A stretch of DNA of 64,000 nt from Bradyrhizobium sp. CB1015 (GCF_025200925.1 NZ_CP104174.1:5890001-5954000), one strand, 5' to 3'. Shown: positions 44,749 to 53,719, counted from the stretch's first letter. Notes: generated by a model not told the origin, from the sequence alone. Numbers and translations: made by a program.

Positions 44749-45456
44749 TCACGCCCCCAGCACGTCCGCCAGCCGCAGCTCGTCAGCGGCGGGATCCTTC
44801 AGGAACAGCTCCGCCTCGATCTCGTTCAGGTGCGACAGCATCAAGGCGCCGGCGCACGCCTTGTCGCGCTTGCGGATCGCGGCGACGATCTCGGCGTGAT
44901 GATCGGTGCCGCACGCCGGCGTGTCGTGGCGGCGGTAGAGCAGGATGATGAGCGAGGAGCGCGCGATCAGCTCCTTCAGGAAGCCGAGATAGATGCTGTG
45001 GCCGCTCATCTCGGCGACGAGGCGATGAAACTCGCCGGAGAGCCGCACCGAGGCGCGCGCATCGCCGCGCAGTTCCGCTTCGCGCTCCTCGTCAAGATGC
45101 TGGCCGAGGCGATCGAGCCAGGCCGGCGAGACCGCCTCGATGGCGTGGTCGACGATGCTGGGCTCGATCAGGCGGCGCGCCTCGAACACCTCGCGGGCGT
45201 CGGCCGGGGTCGGGCGCGCGACGAAGGCGCCGCGATTCTTCTCGATACTGACGATGCCCTCATGCGCGAGCTGCTGCAGCGCGGTGCGCACCAGCGTCCG
45301 GCTCGCGCCGTAGATGTCGCCGATCTCGTCCTCGCCGAGCTTCGTGCCGGGCAACAGGCGATGCTCGAGGATCGCGGCGGTCACACCCTCCCGGATACGG
45401 CTGACGCGATCGCTCGCATCTGGCGCATCGGGTTTCTGGCGGGTCTTGGCGGCCAT
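44749..45456 (-). CDS. GntR-family transcriptional regulator, FCD type
   Basis: A 235-residue regulator. The N-terminal winged helix includes LGEDEIGDIYGASRTLVRTA LQQLAHEGI; the C-terminal FCD ligand domain has FEARRLIEPSIVDHAIE and metal-binding histidines (EFHRLVAEMSGH, DHHAEIVAAIR). It probably represses the divergent ABC operon and responds to its substrate. ATG 45456 is used; an upstream in-frame start lies in the operator region. Confidence 0.9.
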   Translation of the reverse strand: MAAKTRQKPDAPDASDRVSRIREGVTAAILEHRLLPGTKLGEDEIGDIYGASRTLVRTALQQLAHEGIVSIEKNRGAFVARPTPADAREVFEARRLIEPSIVDHAIEAVSPAWLDRLGQHLDEEREAELRGDARASVRLSGEFHRLVAEMSGHSIYLGFLKELIARSSLIILLYRRHDTPACGTDHHAEIVAAIRKRDKACAGALMLSHLNEIEAELFLKDPAADELRLADVLGA

Positions 45457-45499
45457 GATTGTGAGGGCTCGATCGACGAACGTTCGGCCTGCAATGTTA

Positions 45500-45716
45500 G
45501 TCGACGAGCTGTATCCAATCACAGGCGAAACTTTATACAATCTTCGCCCGTTTTGTGTGCAGGTGATTGCACACGCGGCGGCCGGACAAATCGGGCCGGA
45601 ATCGATCTAACGATCTGACTCCGCTGCACAGTTTTGGAAATTGGCATCCTCGCGCGCTGTTGGCACGGACCTTGCGGAGAGAGGGGCAGGACGCATCGCC
45701 CCTCCTCGGACACGCC
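45500..45716. promoter_or_regulatory. Divergent promoter/operator region of GntR and ABC operon
   Basis: It contains an inverted repeat gtgtgca-ggtgat-tgcacac (45555-45574, 7-bp perfect arms) and an imperfect one, tgtatccaat...actttataca (45510-45538). GntR/FCD regulators bind such short spaced repeats. This is positional inference only. Confidence 0.5.
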
Positions 45717-46703
45717 ATGGCCATTCCCGCCGCTCTCGAACTGGTCGCCGTCACCAAGCGCTACGACGCCACGCTGGCAGTCGACAACGTCAACCTGAAG
45801 ATTCCGGCCGGCACCTATTGCTGCCTGCTCGGCCCCTCCGGCTGCGGCAAGACCTCGACGCTGCGCATGATCGCAGGTCACGAGGCGGTCAGCGAAGGCG
45901 ACATCCTCCTCGGCGCGCAGAACGTCACCGACCTCGAGCCCGCCAAGCGCGGCACCGCGATGATGTTCCAGTCCTATGCGCTGTTTCCGCATCTCTCCGT
46001 GCTCGACAACGTCGCCTTCGCCCTGAAGATGCGCGGCATCGACAAGGCGACGCGGCACAAGCGCGCCGGCGAGTTGCTCGAGCTGGTCGCGATGAGCCAA
46101 TATGCGGGCCGTCTTCCGGCGCAGCTCTCCGGCGGCCAGCAGCAGCGCGTCGCGCTCGCCCGTGCGCTGATCACCGAGCCGCAGATCCTCCTGCTCGACG
46201 AGCCGCTCTCGGCGCTCGATCCGTTCCTGCGCGTCAAGATGCGCGGCGAGCTGAAGCGGCTGCAGCGCGAGCTCGGCATCAGCTTCATCCAGGTCACCCA
46301 CGGCCAGGAGGAGGCGATGGCCCTCGCCGACCACATCGTGGTGATGAACCACGGCAAGATCGAGCAGCAGGGCACGGCGCGCGACATCTTCCATCATCCC
46401 CGCACCGAATTCGTGGCCCGCTTCATCGGCGGCCACAACGTGCTCAGCGACGCCGGCAATCTCATCGCCGTCCGCGCCGATCAGCTCGGCATCGTGCCGT
46501 TCGCCGACGGCGCCTTCGGCGCGCCGGCGCTGCTGACCCAGACCGAGTACCAGGGCTCGTACATCGCCGTCTCGCTCACGCTCGACGACGGCACCGCCCT
46601 GTTCTCCCACCTTCCCGAGGCCACCTTCGACGTGCACCCGTTCCGTCCGGGCGATCGCGTGCTGGCGACCTGGGATCCCGCCAAGGCGCAACGCCTGCAA
46701 TAG
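45717..46703 (+). CDS. ABC transporter ATP-binding protein (PotA/spermidine-type)
   Basis: A 328-residue ATPase: Walker A GPSGCGKTST, Q-loop MMFQSYALFP, signature LSGGQQQRVALARAL, Walker B LLLDEPLSALDP, H-loop VTHGQEEAM, then a C-terminal TOBE-like domain (EYQGSYIAVSLTLDDGTALF). It is the motor of an importer with the binding protein and permeases that follow. The ATG at 45717 starts the conserved MAIPAALELVAV; the in-frame opening at 45567 overlaps the operator region. Confidence 0.95.
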   Translation: MAIPAALELVAVTKRYDATLAVDNVNLKIPAGTYCCLLGPSGCGKTSTLRMIAGHEAVSEGDILLGAQNVTDLEPAKRGTAMMFQSYALFPHLSVLDNVAFALKMRGIDKATRHKRAGELLELVAMSQYAGRLPAQLSGGQQQRVALARALITEPQILLLDEPLSALDPFLRVKMRGELKRLQRELGISFIQVTHGQEEAMALADHIVVMNHGKIEQQGTARDIFHHPRTEFVARFIGGHNVLSDAGNLIAVRADQLGIVPFADGAFGAPALLTQTEYQGSYIAVSLTLDDGTALFSHLPEATFDVHPFRPGDRVLATWDPAKAQRLQ

Positions 46704-46746
46704 CACCCTTCACCACGGAAATGCGCAACACAGAGGAGTGAGCGAA

Positions 46747-48036
46747 ATGACCGAGACGACCAGGAAGACCGGCGTCAGCCGCCGCACGCTATTGAAGGGC
46801 ACCGCAGGTCTCGCCGGCCTCGCCGCCGGCTCCGGCGCGATCACCGGCTTTCCCTACGTGAAGTCGGCCGATGCGAAGGTGCTGCGCTATCTCGGCACGG
46901 CGGTGAACGAGGGCGATGACATCTCCAAGCAGTGCCTGAAGGACACCGGCATCAAGATCGAATACATCACCGCGACCACCGACGACGTCACCAAGCGCGT
47001 GATGACCCAGCCGAACTCGTTCGACGTGCTGGACACCGAATATTTCTCGCTGAAGAAGCTGGTGCCGTCGGGCAACATCCTTGCGCTCGATGCCAAGAAG
47101 ATCAAAGAGTTCGACAACATCACGCCCGTCTTCACCAAGGGCGAGACGCCCGGCGGCAAGAAGATCGGTGGCCAGGGCACCGCACCCTGGAAGGTGCTCT
47201 ATCTCGAAGGCAAGGATTCCAAGAAGTTCGCGACGTCGGCCACCGAATTCGTCACGCTGATCCCGACCGTCTACAACGCCGACACGCTCGGCATCCGCCC
47301 CGACCTGATCAAGCGTCCGATCAGCACCTGGGCCGAGCTGCTCAACCCCGAGTTCAAGGGCAAGGCCTCGATCCTCAACATTCCCTCGATCGGCATCATG
47401 GATGCCGCGATGGTCGTGGAAGCCTCCGGCAAGTACAAATATGCCGACAAGGGCAACATGACCAAGGAAGAGATCGATCTCACCATGAAGGTGATGACCG
47501 AGGCCAAGAAGGCCGGCCAGTTCCGCGCCTTCTGGAAGGACTTCAACGAGAGCGTCAACCTGATGGCCTCGGGCGAGACCGTGATCCAGTCGATGTGGTC
47601 GCCGGCGGTCACCAAGGTGCGCTCGATGGGCATCCCCTGCACCTTCCAGCCGCTCAAGGAAGGCTACCGTTCCTGGGCGTCGGGCTTCTGCGTCTCCAAG
47701 GGCGTCTCGGGTGCCAAGCTCGAATGGGCCTATGAGTTCGTGAACTGGTTCCTGTCGGGCTTTGCCGGCGCCTATCTCAATCGCCAGGGCTATTACTCCG
47801 CCGTGCTCTCCACCGCGAAGGCGCACATGGAGCCCTACGAATGGGCGTACTGGATGGAAGGCAAGCCGGCCGAGAAGGACATCAAGGCGCCCGACGGCTC
47901 GCTGCTGGAAAAGGCCGGCGCGGTGCGCGACGGCGGCTCCTACGAGGACCGCATGGGCGGGGTCGCGTGCTGGAACGCCGTGATGGACGAGAACGACTAC
48001 ATGGTCCGCAAGTGGAACGAGTTCATCGCGGCGTAA
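46747..48036 (+). CDS. Tat-exported ABC substrate-binding protein (family 1, PotD-like)
   Basis: A 429-residue periplasmic binding protein. The Tat motif is VSRRTLLKGTAGLAGLAAGS, with cleavage near ADAK. The mature protein has the two-lobe binding pattern (DVLDTEYFSLKKLVPSG; PTVYNADTLGIRPDLI; ETVIQSMWSPAVTKVRSMGI). GAGGAG lies 8 nt before ATG 46747, deciding against GTG 46738. Ligand unknown; the racemase at the end of the operon hints at a hydantoin- or amino-acid-like compound rather than a polyamine. Confidence 0.92.
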   Translation: MTETTRKTGVSRRTLLKGTAGLAGLAAGSGAITGFPYVKSADAKVLRYLGTAVNEGDDISKQCLKDTGIKIEYITATTDDVTKRVMTQPNSFDVLDTEYFSLKKLVPSGNILALDAKKIKEFDNITPVFTKGETPGGKKIGGQGTAPWKVLYLEGKDSKKFATSATEFVTLIPTVYNADTLGIRPDLIKRPISTWAELLNPEFKGKASILNIPSIGIMDAAMVVEASGKYKYADKGNMTKEEIDLTMKVMTEAKKAGQFRAFWKDFNESVNLMASGETVIQSMWSPAVTKVRSMGIPCTFQPLKEGYRSWASGFCVSKGVSGAKLEWAYEFVNWFLSGFAGAYLNRQGYYSAVLSTAKAHMEPYEWAYWMEGKPAEKDIKAPDGSLLEKAGAVRDGGSYEDRMGGVACWNAVMDENDYMVRKWNEFIAA

Positions 48037-48041
48037 CGGAC

Positions 48042-48995
48042 ATGTCGGAAGAAGTCCTGCAACAGGCTACCCCGGGCTTGATCCCGGGGTCGGGCACAGC
48101 GCGCGCCGCAAAGCCGACGCGCCTGTCGCCGTCCTTCATCTCCTGGCTCCAGGCCGGGCCGATGATGCTGGTGTTTCTCGCCTTCTTCCTCATTCCGCTC
48201 GTCTTCGTCGTCATCGTCTCGTTCTGGGACTACAACGAATACCAGCTGCTGCCGGCTTTCTCCGGCCGCGGCTACACCGACACGTTCGAGGGCTGCATCG
48301 CGCAGCTTCCTGACCTCTGCACCATCGGCAAGACCTATCTGATGACGCTGAAGCTCTGCTTCATGGTCTGGGCCATCACCCTCTTCGTCGGCTTCTGGGT
48401 CGCCTACTTCCTCGCCTTCCACGTCAAGTCCAAGACCTGGCAGATGGGATTGTCGCTGCTCTGCACGATCCCGTTCTGGACCTCCAACGTGATCCGTATG
48501 ATCGCCTGGATCCCCCTGCTCGGCCGCAACGGCCTCGTGAACTCCGGCCTGATCAAGACCGGCTTGATCAACCATCCGCTGGAATGGCTGCTGTTCTCCG
48601 AATTTTCCGTGGTGCTGGCGCTGGTGCACCTCTTCACCTTCTTCATGGTGGTGCCGATCTTCAACTCGATGGTGCGCATCGACAAGTCGCTGATCGAGGC
48701 CGCCTATGACGCTGGCGCCACCGGTTTCCAGACCCTCGTCAACGTCGTCATTCCGCTGGCCAAGCCCGGCATCGTGATCGGCTCGATCTTCGTCATCACC
48801 ATCGTGATGGGCGACTTCATCACCATCGGCGTGATGGGCGGCCAGCAGATCGCCGCTGCCGGCAAGATCATCGAGACGCGGGTCAACGCACTGCAATTCC
48901 CGGCGGCCGCGGCGAACGCCGTGATCCTGCTCGCGATCACCTTCCTGATCATCACCATGATGTCGCGCATCGTCGACATCAAGAAGGAACTCTAG
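48042..48995 (+). CDS. ABC transporter permease 1 (PotB-like)
   Basis: A 317-residue inner-membrane permease with six helices (PMMLVFLAFFLIPLVFVVIV first) and the EAA loop IEAAYDAGATGFQTLVNVVI. It starts 5 bp after the binding-protein stop. Odd feature: codons 10-17 lie inside a perfect 8-bp palindrome (accccggg-cttgat-cccggggt, 48069-48090) that matches a repeat type of these genomes. So the N-terminal extension (ATPGLIPGSGTA) seems repeat-derived and added to the protein in frame. Confidence 0.93.
   Translation: MSEEVLQQATPGLIPGSGTARAAKPTRLSPSFISWLQAGPMMLVFLAFFLIPLVFVVIVSFWDYNEYQLLPAFSGRGYTDTFEGCIAQLPDLCTIGKTYLMTLKLCFMVWAITLFVGFWVAYFLAFHVKSKTWQMGLSLLCTIPFWTSNVIRMIAWIPLLGRNGLVNSGLIKTGLINHPLEWLLFSEFSVVLALVHLFTFFMVVPIFNSMVRIDKSLIEAAYDAGATGFQTLVNVVIPLAKPGIVIGSIFVITIVMGDFITIGVMGGQQIAAAGKIIETRVNALQFPAAAANAVILLAITFLIITMMSRIVDIKKEL
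48069..48090. repeat. Short palindromic repeat inside a coding region
   Basis: accccggg-cttgat-cccggggt, a perfect 8-bp inverted repeat, in frame in the start region of the permease gene. It looks like an inserted palindromic unit of the kind normally found between genes. Confidence 0.6.
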
Positions 48996-48998
48996 AGC

Positions 48999-49877
48999 AT
49001 GAAGGAAGGACGCCCGCGCTCGTTCTACGTGCTCGCGATCTTCTTCGCGGCCTATGTGCTGTTTCTCTACGGGCCGATGATCGCGATCTACGTGCTTTCG
49101 TTCCAGGGGCCGCAGGGCGGCCTCACCTTCCCGATGAACGGCGTGTCGACCTTCTGGATCGCAAAGCTGTTCCAGGGCACCGGCATCGTCGATCTCGGCG
49201 CCGCCTTCCGCCGCTCGCTGCTGCTCGGAATCATCGTGATGATCGTCACCGTCGTGCTGTCGGTCGCCGCCGGCATGGCGTTCCGCCGCAAGTTCAAGGC
49301 GCAGAGCATCCTGTTCTACTCGGCGATCGCCAGCCTCATCGTGCCCTCGATCATCACCTCGCTCGGCATCTCGCTCGAGTTCCGCATCATCGACGACCTG
49401 ATCAAGGCACATTGGAACGAGAATTTCGAGACTTCGATGGGCCTGCTCACGTCCGGGCTCGGCGCGCACCTGACCTGGACGCTGCCGTTCGGCCTGCTCA
49501 TCATGTTCGCGATCTTCAACCGCTTCGATCCGCGCCTCGAGGAAGCCGCGCGCGATCTCGGCGCGACGCCGTGGCAGACCTTTCGTCACGTCGTGCTGCC
49601 GATCATCCTGCCCTCGGTGATCGGCATCGGCCTGTTCGGCTTCACGCTGTCCTGGGACGAGCTCGCGCGCTCCAGCCAGGCGATCGGCGCGGTGAACACG
49701 TTGCCGCTGGATCTTCAAGGCCTCACCACCACCGTGACCAACCCCGACATCTACGCGCTCGGCACCGTGATCTCGGCGGTCTCGTTCACGGTCATCACGC
49801 TTGCGCTCGGCACCATCCACATGCTCAACAAGCGGCAGGCGGCCAAGGGCTCGGACGCCGGCAAGGGACTCGTCTGA
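48999..49877 (+). CDS. ABC transporter permease 2 (PotC-like)
   Basis: A 292-residue inner-membrane permease with six helices and the EAA loop LEEAARDLGATPWQTFRHVV. It follows permease 1 by 3 bp and completes the importer. The C-terminus ends in a short basic tail. Confidence 0.95.
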   Translation: MKEGRPRSFYVLAIFFAAYVLFLYGPMIAIYVLSFQGPQGGLTFPMNGVSTFWIAKLFQGTGIVDLGAAFRRSLLLGIIVMIVTVVLSVAAGMAFRRKFKAQSILFYSAIASLIVPSIITSLGISLEFRIIDDLIKAHWNENFETSMGLLTSGLGAHLTWTLPFGLLIMFAIFNRFDPRLEEAARDLGATPWQTFRHVVLPIILPSVIGIGLFGFTLSWDELARSSQAIGAVNTLPLDLQGLTTTVTNPDIYALGTVISAVSFTVITLALGTIHMLNKRQAAKGSDAGKGLV

Positions 49878-49897
49878 GAAGGGACTCGTCTGTTCCG

Positions 49898-50629
49898 ATG
49901 CGGCTTCACGTCGTCAATCCCAACACAACGGCGTCGATGACGGCGAAGATCGCCGCTGCCGCACGCAGCGTTGCCTTCGCCGACACCGTGATCGATGCGC
50001 GTCAGCCGGCGATGGGGCCGGTCTCGATCGAGGGGTTTTACGACGAAGCCTTTGCGGTGCCCGGCATGCTCGGCTGCATCCGCGAGGCCGACCGCGACGG
50101 CGCGGATGCGCACATTATCGCCTGCTTCGACGACACTGGCTTGGATGCTGCGCGTGCCGCCGCCAAGGCACCGGTGATCGGTATCGGCGAGGCCGGCTTC
50201 CACATGGCGAGCCTGATCGCCGCGCGCTTTGCCGTGGTGACGACACTCGGCGTCTCCATCGTGCCGATCGAGCATAACTTGCGGAAATACGGACTCGCCG
50301 AGCGCTGCGCCCGCGTCCGCGCCGCCGAAGTGCCGGTGCTCGCGCTCGAGGAGCGCAACACTGAGGCGCTCGGCAAAATCTCGGCGGAGATCACCGCCGC
50401 GATTCGCGACGACCGCGCGGAAGCCATCGTGCTCGGCTGCGCCGGCATGGCCGATCTCGCCGCCGAACTCGCCGAAACGCACGGCCTGCCCGTGGTCGAC
50501 GGCGTCGCGGCCGCGGTGACTCTGGCGGAATCACTGGTGCGGCTGGGACTGAGGACGTCCCGTCTCGGCCCCTATGCGGCCCCGCGCACGAAGAGCTATT
50601 CCGGGTCGTTTTCGCAATTTCAGCCTTGA
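49898..50629 (+). CDS. Asp/Glu/hydantoin racemase-family protein
   Basis: A 243-residue cytoplasmic enzyme: MRLHVVNPNTTASMTAKIAA start, HIIACFDDTGLDAARAAA (first catalytic Cys) and AIVLGCAGMADLAAELAE (second Cys). The two-cysteine pattern, the NPNT start and the size fit hydantoin or allantoin racemases. As the last gene of the import operon, it probably isomerises the imported compound or a product. The ATG at 49898 is 20 bp after the permease stop. Confidence 0.88.
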   Translation: MRLHVVNPNTTASMTAKIAAAARSVAFADTVIDARQPAMGPVSIEGFYDEAFAVPGMLGCIREADRDGADAHIIACFDDTGLDAARAAAKAPVIGIGEAGFHMASLIAARFAVVTTLGVSIVPIEHNLRKYGLAERCARVRAAEVPVLALEERNTEALGKISAEITAAIRDDRAEAIVLGCAGMADLAAELAETHGLPVVDGVAAAVTLAESLVRLGLRTSRLGPYAAPRTKSYSGSFSQFQP

Positions 50630-50810
50630 TCCCTGCCGCTGCCGCACCGTTCGGAGCCGGCAAGGCTCGCTGATCACTGGTTTTTTTGGCTCTCAGCCTC
50701 TTTTTGGTCCCATTCCTTGCCGAAACGTAAGGCTTTCGGGACGCCCCGGTGACCCCTTTGGGTTGCCGGTCTTCGCCACTCACCAAGTTTCAATTTGGGT
50801 TTTGTCAGCG

Positions 50811-51305
50811 ATGATCGATCTCGCCCAGGACACGCCGTCCAACCCCCTCCTTCGCCTTGGCGCCCAGCCCATCGCGCTGACCGCCGCCGCCCTTCTCCTG
50901 CTGATCGCCGGCGTCACCTCGATCGCGATCTGGCGAGCTTATTCCGGCACCGCCCCCGAGTCCGATCGGGTGGTGGCATCGCGGCAGCTTCAGGCCCGCG
51001 CCGCCCAAGCCTCCGAGCAGCTGGTCGAGAAGACCAAGGGGCTGGAGGCGACGCAGCAGGAATCGATCGACCAGCTCCAGGTGGTGCAGGACCAGCTCCA
51101 GACGATGAAGCGGCTGATGGCGGCGCAACAGGCCGACACCAAGCGCCTGTCCGAGCAGGTCACAGCCTTGAACGAGTCCATCGACGGCCTGCGGCAGTCC
51201 TTTGCCAGTGCACGGGCGACCGAGGTCGAGACGCCATCGGTCACCCGCAGGAAACCGGCACGGCACCGCGTCCACGCCAGCGAACGCAAGCGCTCGCGCG
51301 GCTGA
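50811..51305 (+). CDS. Membrane-anchored coiled-coil protein
   Basis: A 164-residue product from ATG 50811. One N-terminal membrane segment (IALTAAALLLLIAGVTSIAI), then a long coiled coil (residues about 55-140; QLVEKTKGLEATQQESIDQL, QVVQDQLQTMKRLMAAQQAD) and a basic tail. Probably periplasmic or cytoplasmic tether; function unknown. It is followed by a strong terminator. Confidence 0.7.
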   Translation: MIDLAQDTPSNPLLRLGAQPIALTAAALLLLIAGVTSIAIWRAYSGTAPESDRVVASRQLQARAAQASEQLVEKTKGLEATQQESIDQLQVVQDQLQTMKRLMAAQQADTKRLSEQVTALNESIDGLRQSFASARATEVETPSVTRRKPARHRVHASERKRSRG

Positions 51306-51429
51306 GCCGATCACGGGGCGGGAACTTTATTTTCGCCACTTGTGAACTGGATCACATTCGCCGGTATGATTCCGCGCGATGCTCGCCGTTACCGGATGGC
51401 GTGAGCCGATTTCAATATCCGGGGCTGGC

Positions 51430-51470
51430 AAGGTCGTTGACGGTATACTGCGTCAACGGCCTTGTTTTTT
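51430..51470 (+). terminator. Rho-independent terminator
   Basis: aaggtcgttgacg / cgtcaacggcctt, a 13-bp stem with one G-U pair and an 8-nt loop, then tttttt. It lies 125 bp after the coiled-coil gene. Confidence 0.85.
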
Positions 51471-51485
51471 AACAGCTATTCCGCC

Positions 51486-51860
51486 TCACTCGCAGACGTC
51501 GACCCGGCGGTAGCGCCATCCCGATGGCGTCATGACACGCTTCCGCGCGACATAGCAGCCGCCATAACCGTCGTCGTAGCCGGCACCATAATAGGAAGGG
51601 CCACCGTAATAGGGGTAGCCGTAGCCGTAATAAGAGCCGTAATAGCCGGCACCGACGAGACCTGCCCCGATTGCGACCCCTGGCCAGAAGCCGCCGCCGT
51701 GCCAATGACGGTGCGCCCAGCCATGGAAGCCGCCACCATGGAAGCCACCGCCGTGAAAGCCTCCACCATGTCCGAAGCCGCCGCGCGCCTCCGCCGTTTG
51801 TGGCGCCGACAGCCCGACCGCCGCTACGGCCAGTGCCGTCATGATCGTCTTGGGTAACAT
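51486..51860 (-). CDS. Exported Gly/His/Tyr-rich protein
   Basis: A 124-residue product from ATG 51860 (GGAGGA 8 nt upstream). It has a signal peptide (LPKTIMTALAVAAVGLSAPQ) and then repeated GGGFHGGGFHGG and YYGYGYPYYGG blocks, ending with a Cys near GGCYVARKRV. Low-complexity surface or matrix proteins with metal-binding histidines look like this. No family recognised. Confidence 0.75.
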   Translation of the reverse strand: MLPKTIMTALAVAAVGLSAPQTAEARGGFGHGGGFHGGGFHGGGFHGWAHRHWHGGGFWPGVAIGAGLVGAGYYGSYYGYGYPYYGGPSYYGAGYDDGYGGCYVARKRVMTPSGWRYRRVDVCE

Positions 51861-51960
51861 CACTCGATCCTCCGCGTGGATGCCCACGCTTCAAAGCAGG
51901 ACCAAGCTAACGTCGGTCGGCAATTCGTGACAGCCACGCTGTCTCACTTCCGCGCGAGCG

Positions 51961-52293
51961 TCAGCAGCCGCGGCAGATGCTCTTCATTTTCCTGTCGAGC
52001 TGACGGTTCTCGGCGTTGACGGCGGCATCAGCCGCCGCCCCTGCGCCGGCGCCGGTCGGAGCTCCGGAGCCCGGCCCGGATGATTGCGCCGTGCCCAGGC
52101 TGTTGGTGCCGGGCGGTGGAACGGGCGCATTGGCAGTCCCCCCGGTCGATCCCACCGAGCCTCCCGTCGAGCCCATCGAGGCTCCGCTCGATCCGGCAGA
52201 GCCGCCGGTCGTTTGCGCGAACGAGGCGGCCGGCATCGCCGCGAGTACGAGGATCATGATCGCGGTCTTGATCGAAGCGCATGATCTGGCCAT
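51961..52293 (-). CDS. Exported Gly/Ser/Pro-rich small protein
   Basis: A 110-residue product from ATG 52293 (AGGAG 7-8 nt upstream). Signal peptide IKTAIMILVLAAMPAASFAQ, then repeats of SAGSSGASMGSTGGSVG and a C-terminal DRKMKSICRGC with two cysteines. A flexible envelope protein; function unknown. Confidence 0.7.
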   Translation of the reverse strand: MARSCASIKTAIMILVLAAMPAASFAQTTGGSAGSSGASMGSTGGSVGSTGGTANAPVPPPGTNSLGTAQSSGPGSGAPTGAGAGAAADAAVNAENRQLDRKMKSICRGC

Positions 52294-52386
52294 CGGAAAT
52301 TCTCCTTTGCCGGTCAACGGTCGCTACGAAGACCTGTTCCGGAACAAATGCCGTCACATCAGCTTGAAGACGCGGGAGCAATCACG

Positions 52387-52551
52387 ATGACCGATCGCGA
52401 TCCCTTTGCAGAGGGCGAACGCGCCGCGCGCGAAGACATTCCGGCTGAGGCCAATCCTTATCGCGACGGCAGCGACGAGCACGCACTGTGGGCCGCTGGT
52501 CACGAGAAGGTGGCAGGCGCGATCGAATCGCGCCAATCTGAAGGCAGCTGA
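52387..52551 (+). CDS. Small hypothetical protein, RMF-like pattern
   Basis: A 54-residue product from ATG 52387 (GGGAG upstream): MTDRDPFAEGERAAREDIPA, then NPYRDGSDEHALWAAGHEKV. The NPY...W-x-x-G-x pattern resembles the ribosome modulation factor family and its relatives in alphaproteobacteria. The upstream in-frame ATG at 52348 has no ribosome site. It is convergent with the carbonic anhydrase gene, with no gap. Confidence 0.6.
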   Translation: MTDRDPFAEGERAAREDIPAEANPYRDGSDEHALWAAGHEKVAGAIESRQSEGS

Positions 52552-53082
52552 TCAGCCGACCCGCTTCAAGCCCTGCTTGAAGCGCGGACCGTTGGCCACG
52601 TAGAACCTCGCCGCACTCCCCATCTTCTGCACCTGGGCGTCGTCGAGGGTGCGGATCACACGGGCCGGCGAGCCGATGATCAGCGAGCGCTCGGGAAACT
52701 CCTTTCCCTCGGTGATGACGGAGCCGGCGCCGACGATGCTGTTGCGGCCGATCTTCGCGCCGTTCATCACGATCGAGCCCATGCCGATCAGCGCGCCTTC
52801 CTCGATGGTGCAGCCGTGCAGGATGACGTTGTGGCCGACCGTGCAGTTCCTGCCGATGATAAGCGGAAAGCCGAGATCGGTGTGGCAGGTCGAGCCGTCC
52901 TGCACGTTGGCGCCCTCGCCGATCTCGATCCACTCATTGTCGCCGCGCAGCACCGCGCCGAACCAGACGCTCGCGCCCGGCTTCAGGCGCACCCGGCCGA
53001 TCACGGTCGCGGTCTCGGCGATGAAATAATTGCCGTCGGCGGGAAGGTCGGGCGCCTGCCCGTCGAGCTCGTAGATGGCCAT
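52552..53082 (-). CDS. Gamma-carbonic anhydrase-like hexapeptide protein
   Basis: A 176-residue left-handed beta-helix protein (repeats such as IEIGEGANVQDGSTCHTDLG). The three zinc histidines lie in CHTDLG, VGHNVIL and LHGCTI, as in gamma-carbonic anhydrases and PaaY/YrdA. Trimeric and cytoplasmic. AGGAG sits 6 nt before ATG 53082, which decides the start. Confidence 0.92.
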   Translation of the reverse strand: MAIYELDGQAPDLPADGNYFIAETATVIGRVRLKPGASVWFGAVLRGDNEWIEIGEGANVQDGSTCHTDLGFPLIIGRNCTVGHNVILHGCTIEEGALIGMGSIVMNGAKIGRNSIVGAGSVITEGKEFPERSLIIGSPARVIRTLDDAQVQKMGSAARFYVANGPRFKQGLKRVG

Positions 53083-53166
53083 GGGGGTCTCCTGTCGCAT
53101 CGACGACTGGCATAGCCAAACGGCAGCCTCGACGCAAAGGGCCGGCCGCGCTCAAGGCGCTTCGGA

Positions 53167-53496
53167 TCAGACCAGAAGGCCGGCGGCGCGCAGCGTCATC
53201 AGGAAGAAGGTGCCGCTCATCATGCTCCAGAACCCGGCGATGAGGGTTGCCATCATCACGAACTCGACGCGGCGGCTTTCCACCCGTATGCCGCGCAGCG
53301 TGTTGCGCATGATGATGAAGGGCGCGGCGAACACCAGGAACGGAACCGCCGCGAAGGTTTTCGGGGCCACGCCGTCCTGCAGCAGGCCGAAGCCGGCGGG
53401 CCGCTGCGCGAGCGCCTGGTATCCGTTCACGAGTGCGCCCGCGAGCGCGAAACCGATGCAGATCGAGAAGAAGGTGTTGAGAGCTTCAGGTGTCAT
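53167..53496 (-). CDS. Small membrane protein
   Basis: A 109-residue protein with about three helices (FFSICIGFALAGALVNGYQA; PFLVFAAPFIIM; EFVMMATLIAGFWSMMSGTF). ATG 53496 is used; the frame to 53520 has no support. I recall similar DUF-type membrane proteins in Bradyrhizobium. Function unknown. Confidence 0.65.
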   Translation of the reverse strand: MTPEALNTFFSICIGFALAGALVNGYQALAQRPAGFGLLQDGVAPKTFAAVPFLVFAAPFIIMRNTLRGIRVESRRVEFVMMATLIAGFWSMMSGTFFLMTLRAAGLLV

Positions 53497-53719
53497 CGGA
53501 ACTGCTCCGCCCTTACGCAACGCGCGTGCCTTCCTGTGACAAAGAGTGCGCCTTAACGCTACATTATCCTTAAGGAAAGGTTAACGCGGCCCGGCCGCCC
53601 CGCGCAGGGCCGTCCCCGCTTCCCGCAGGCGGGAACGCTGCGCGAAACCGCCGTCGCATGGCATATTCGCCGCTGATTCGTCGGCCATCGGCCGACCTCC
53701 GGTCGACCTCACGCAATTC

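Noticed and set aside
47997..49820. 607-residue minus-strand open frame across the permease genes
   Set aside because: Antisense of two conserved permeases; composition dominated by Asp, His, Gln and Arg, as expected for a shadow frame.
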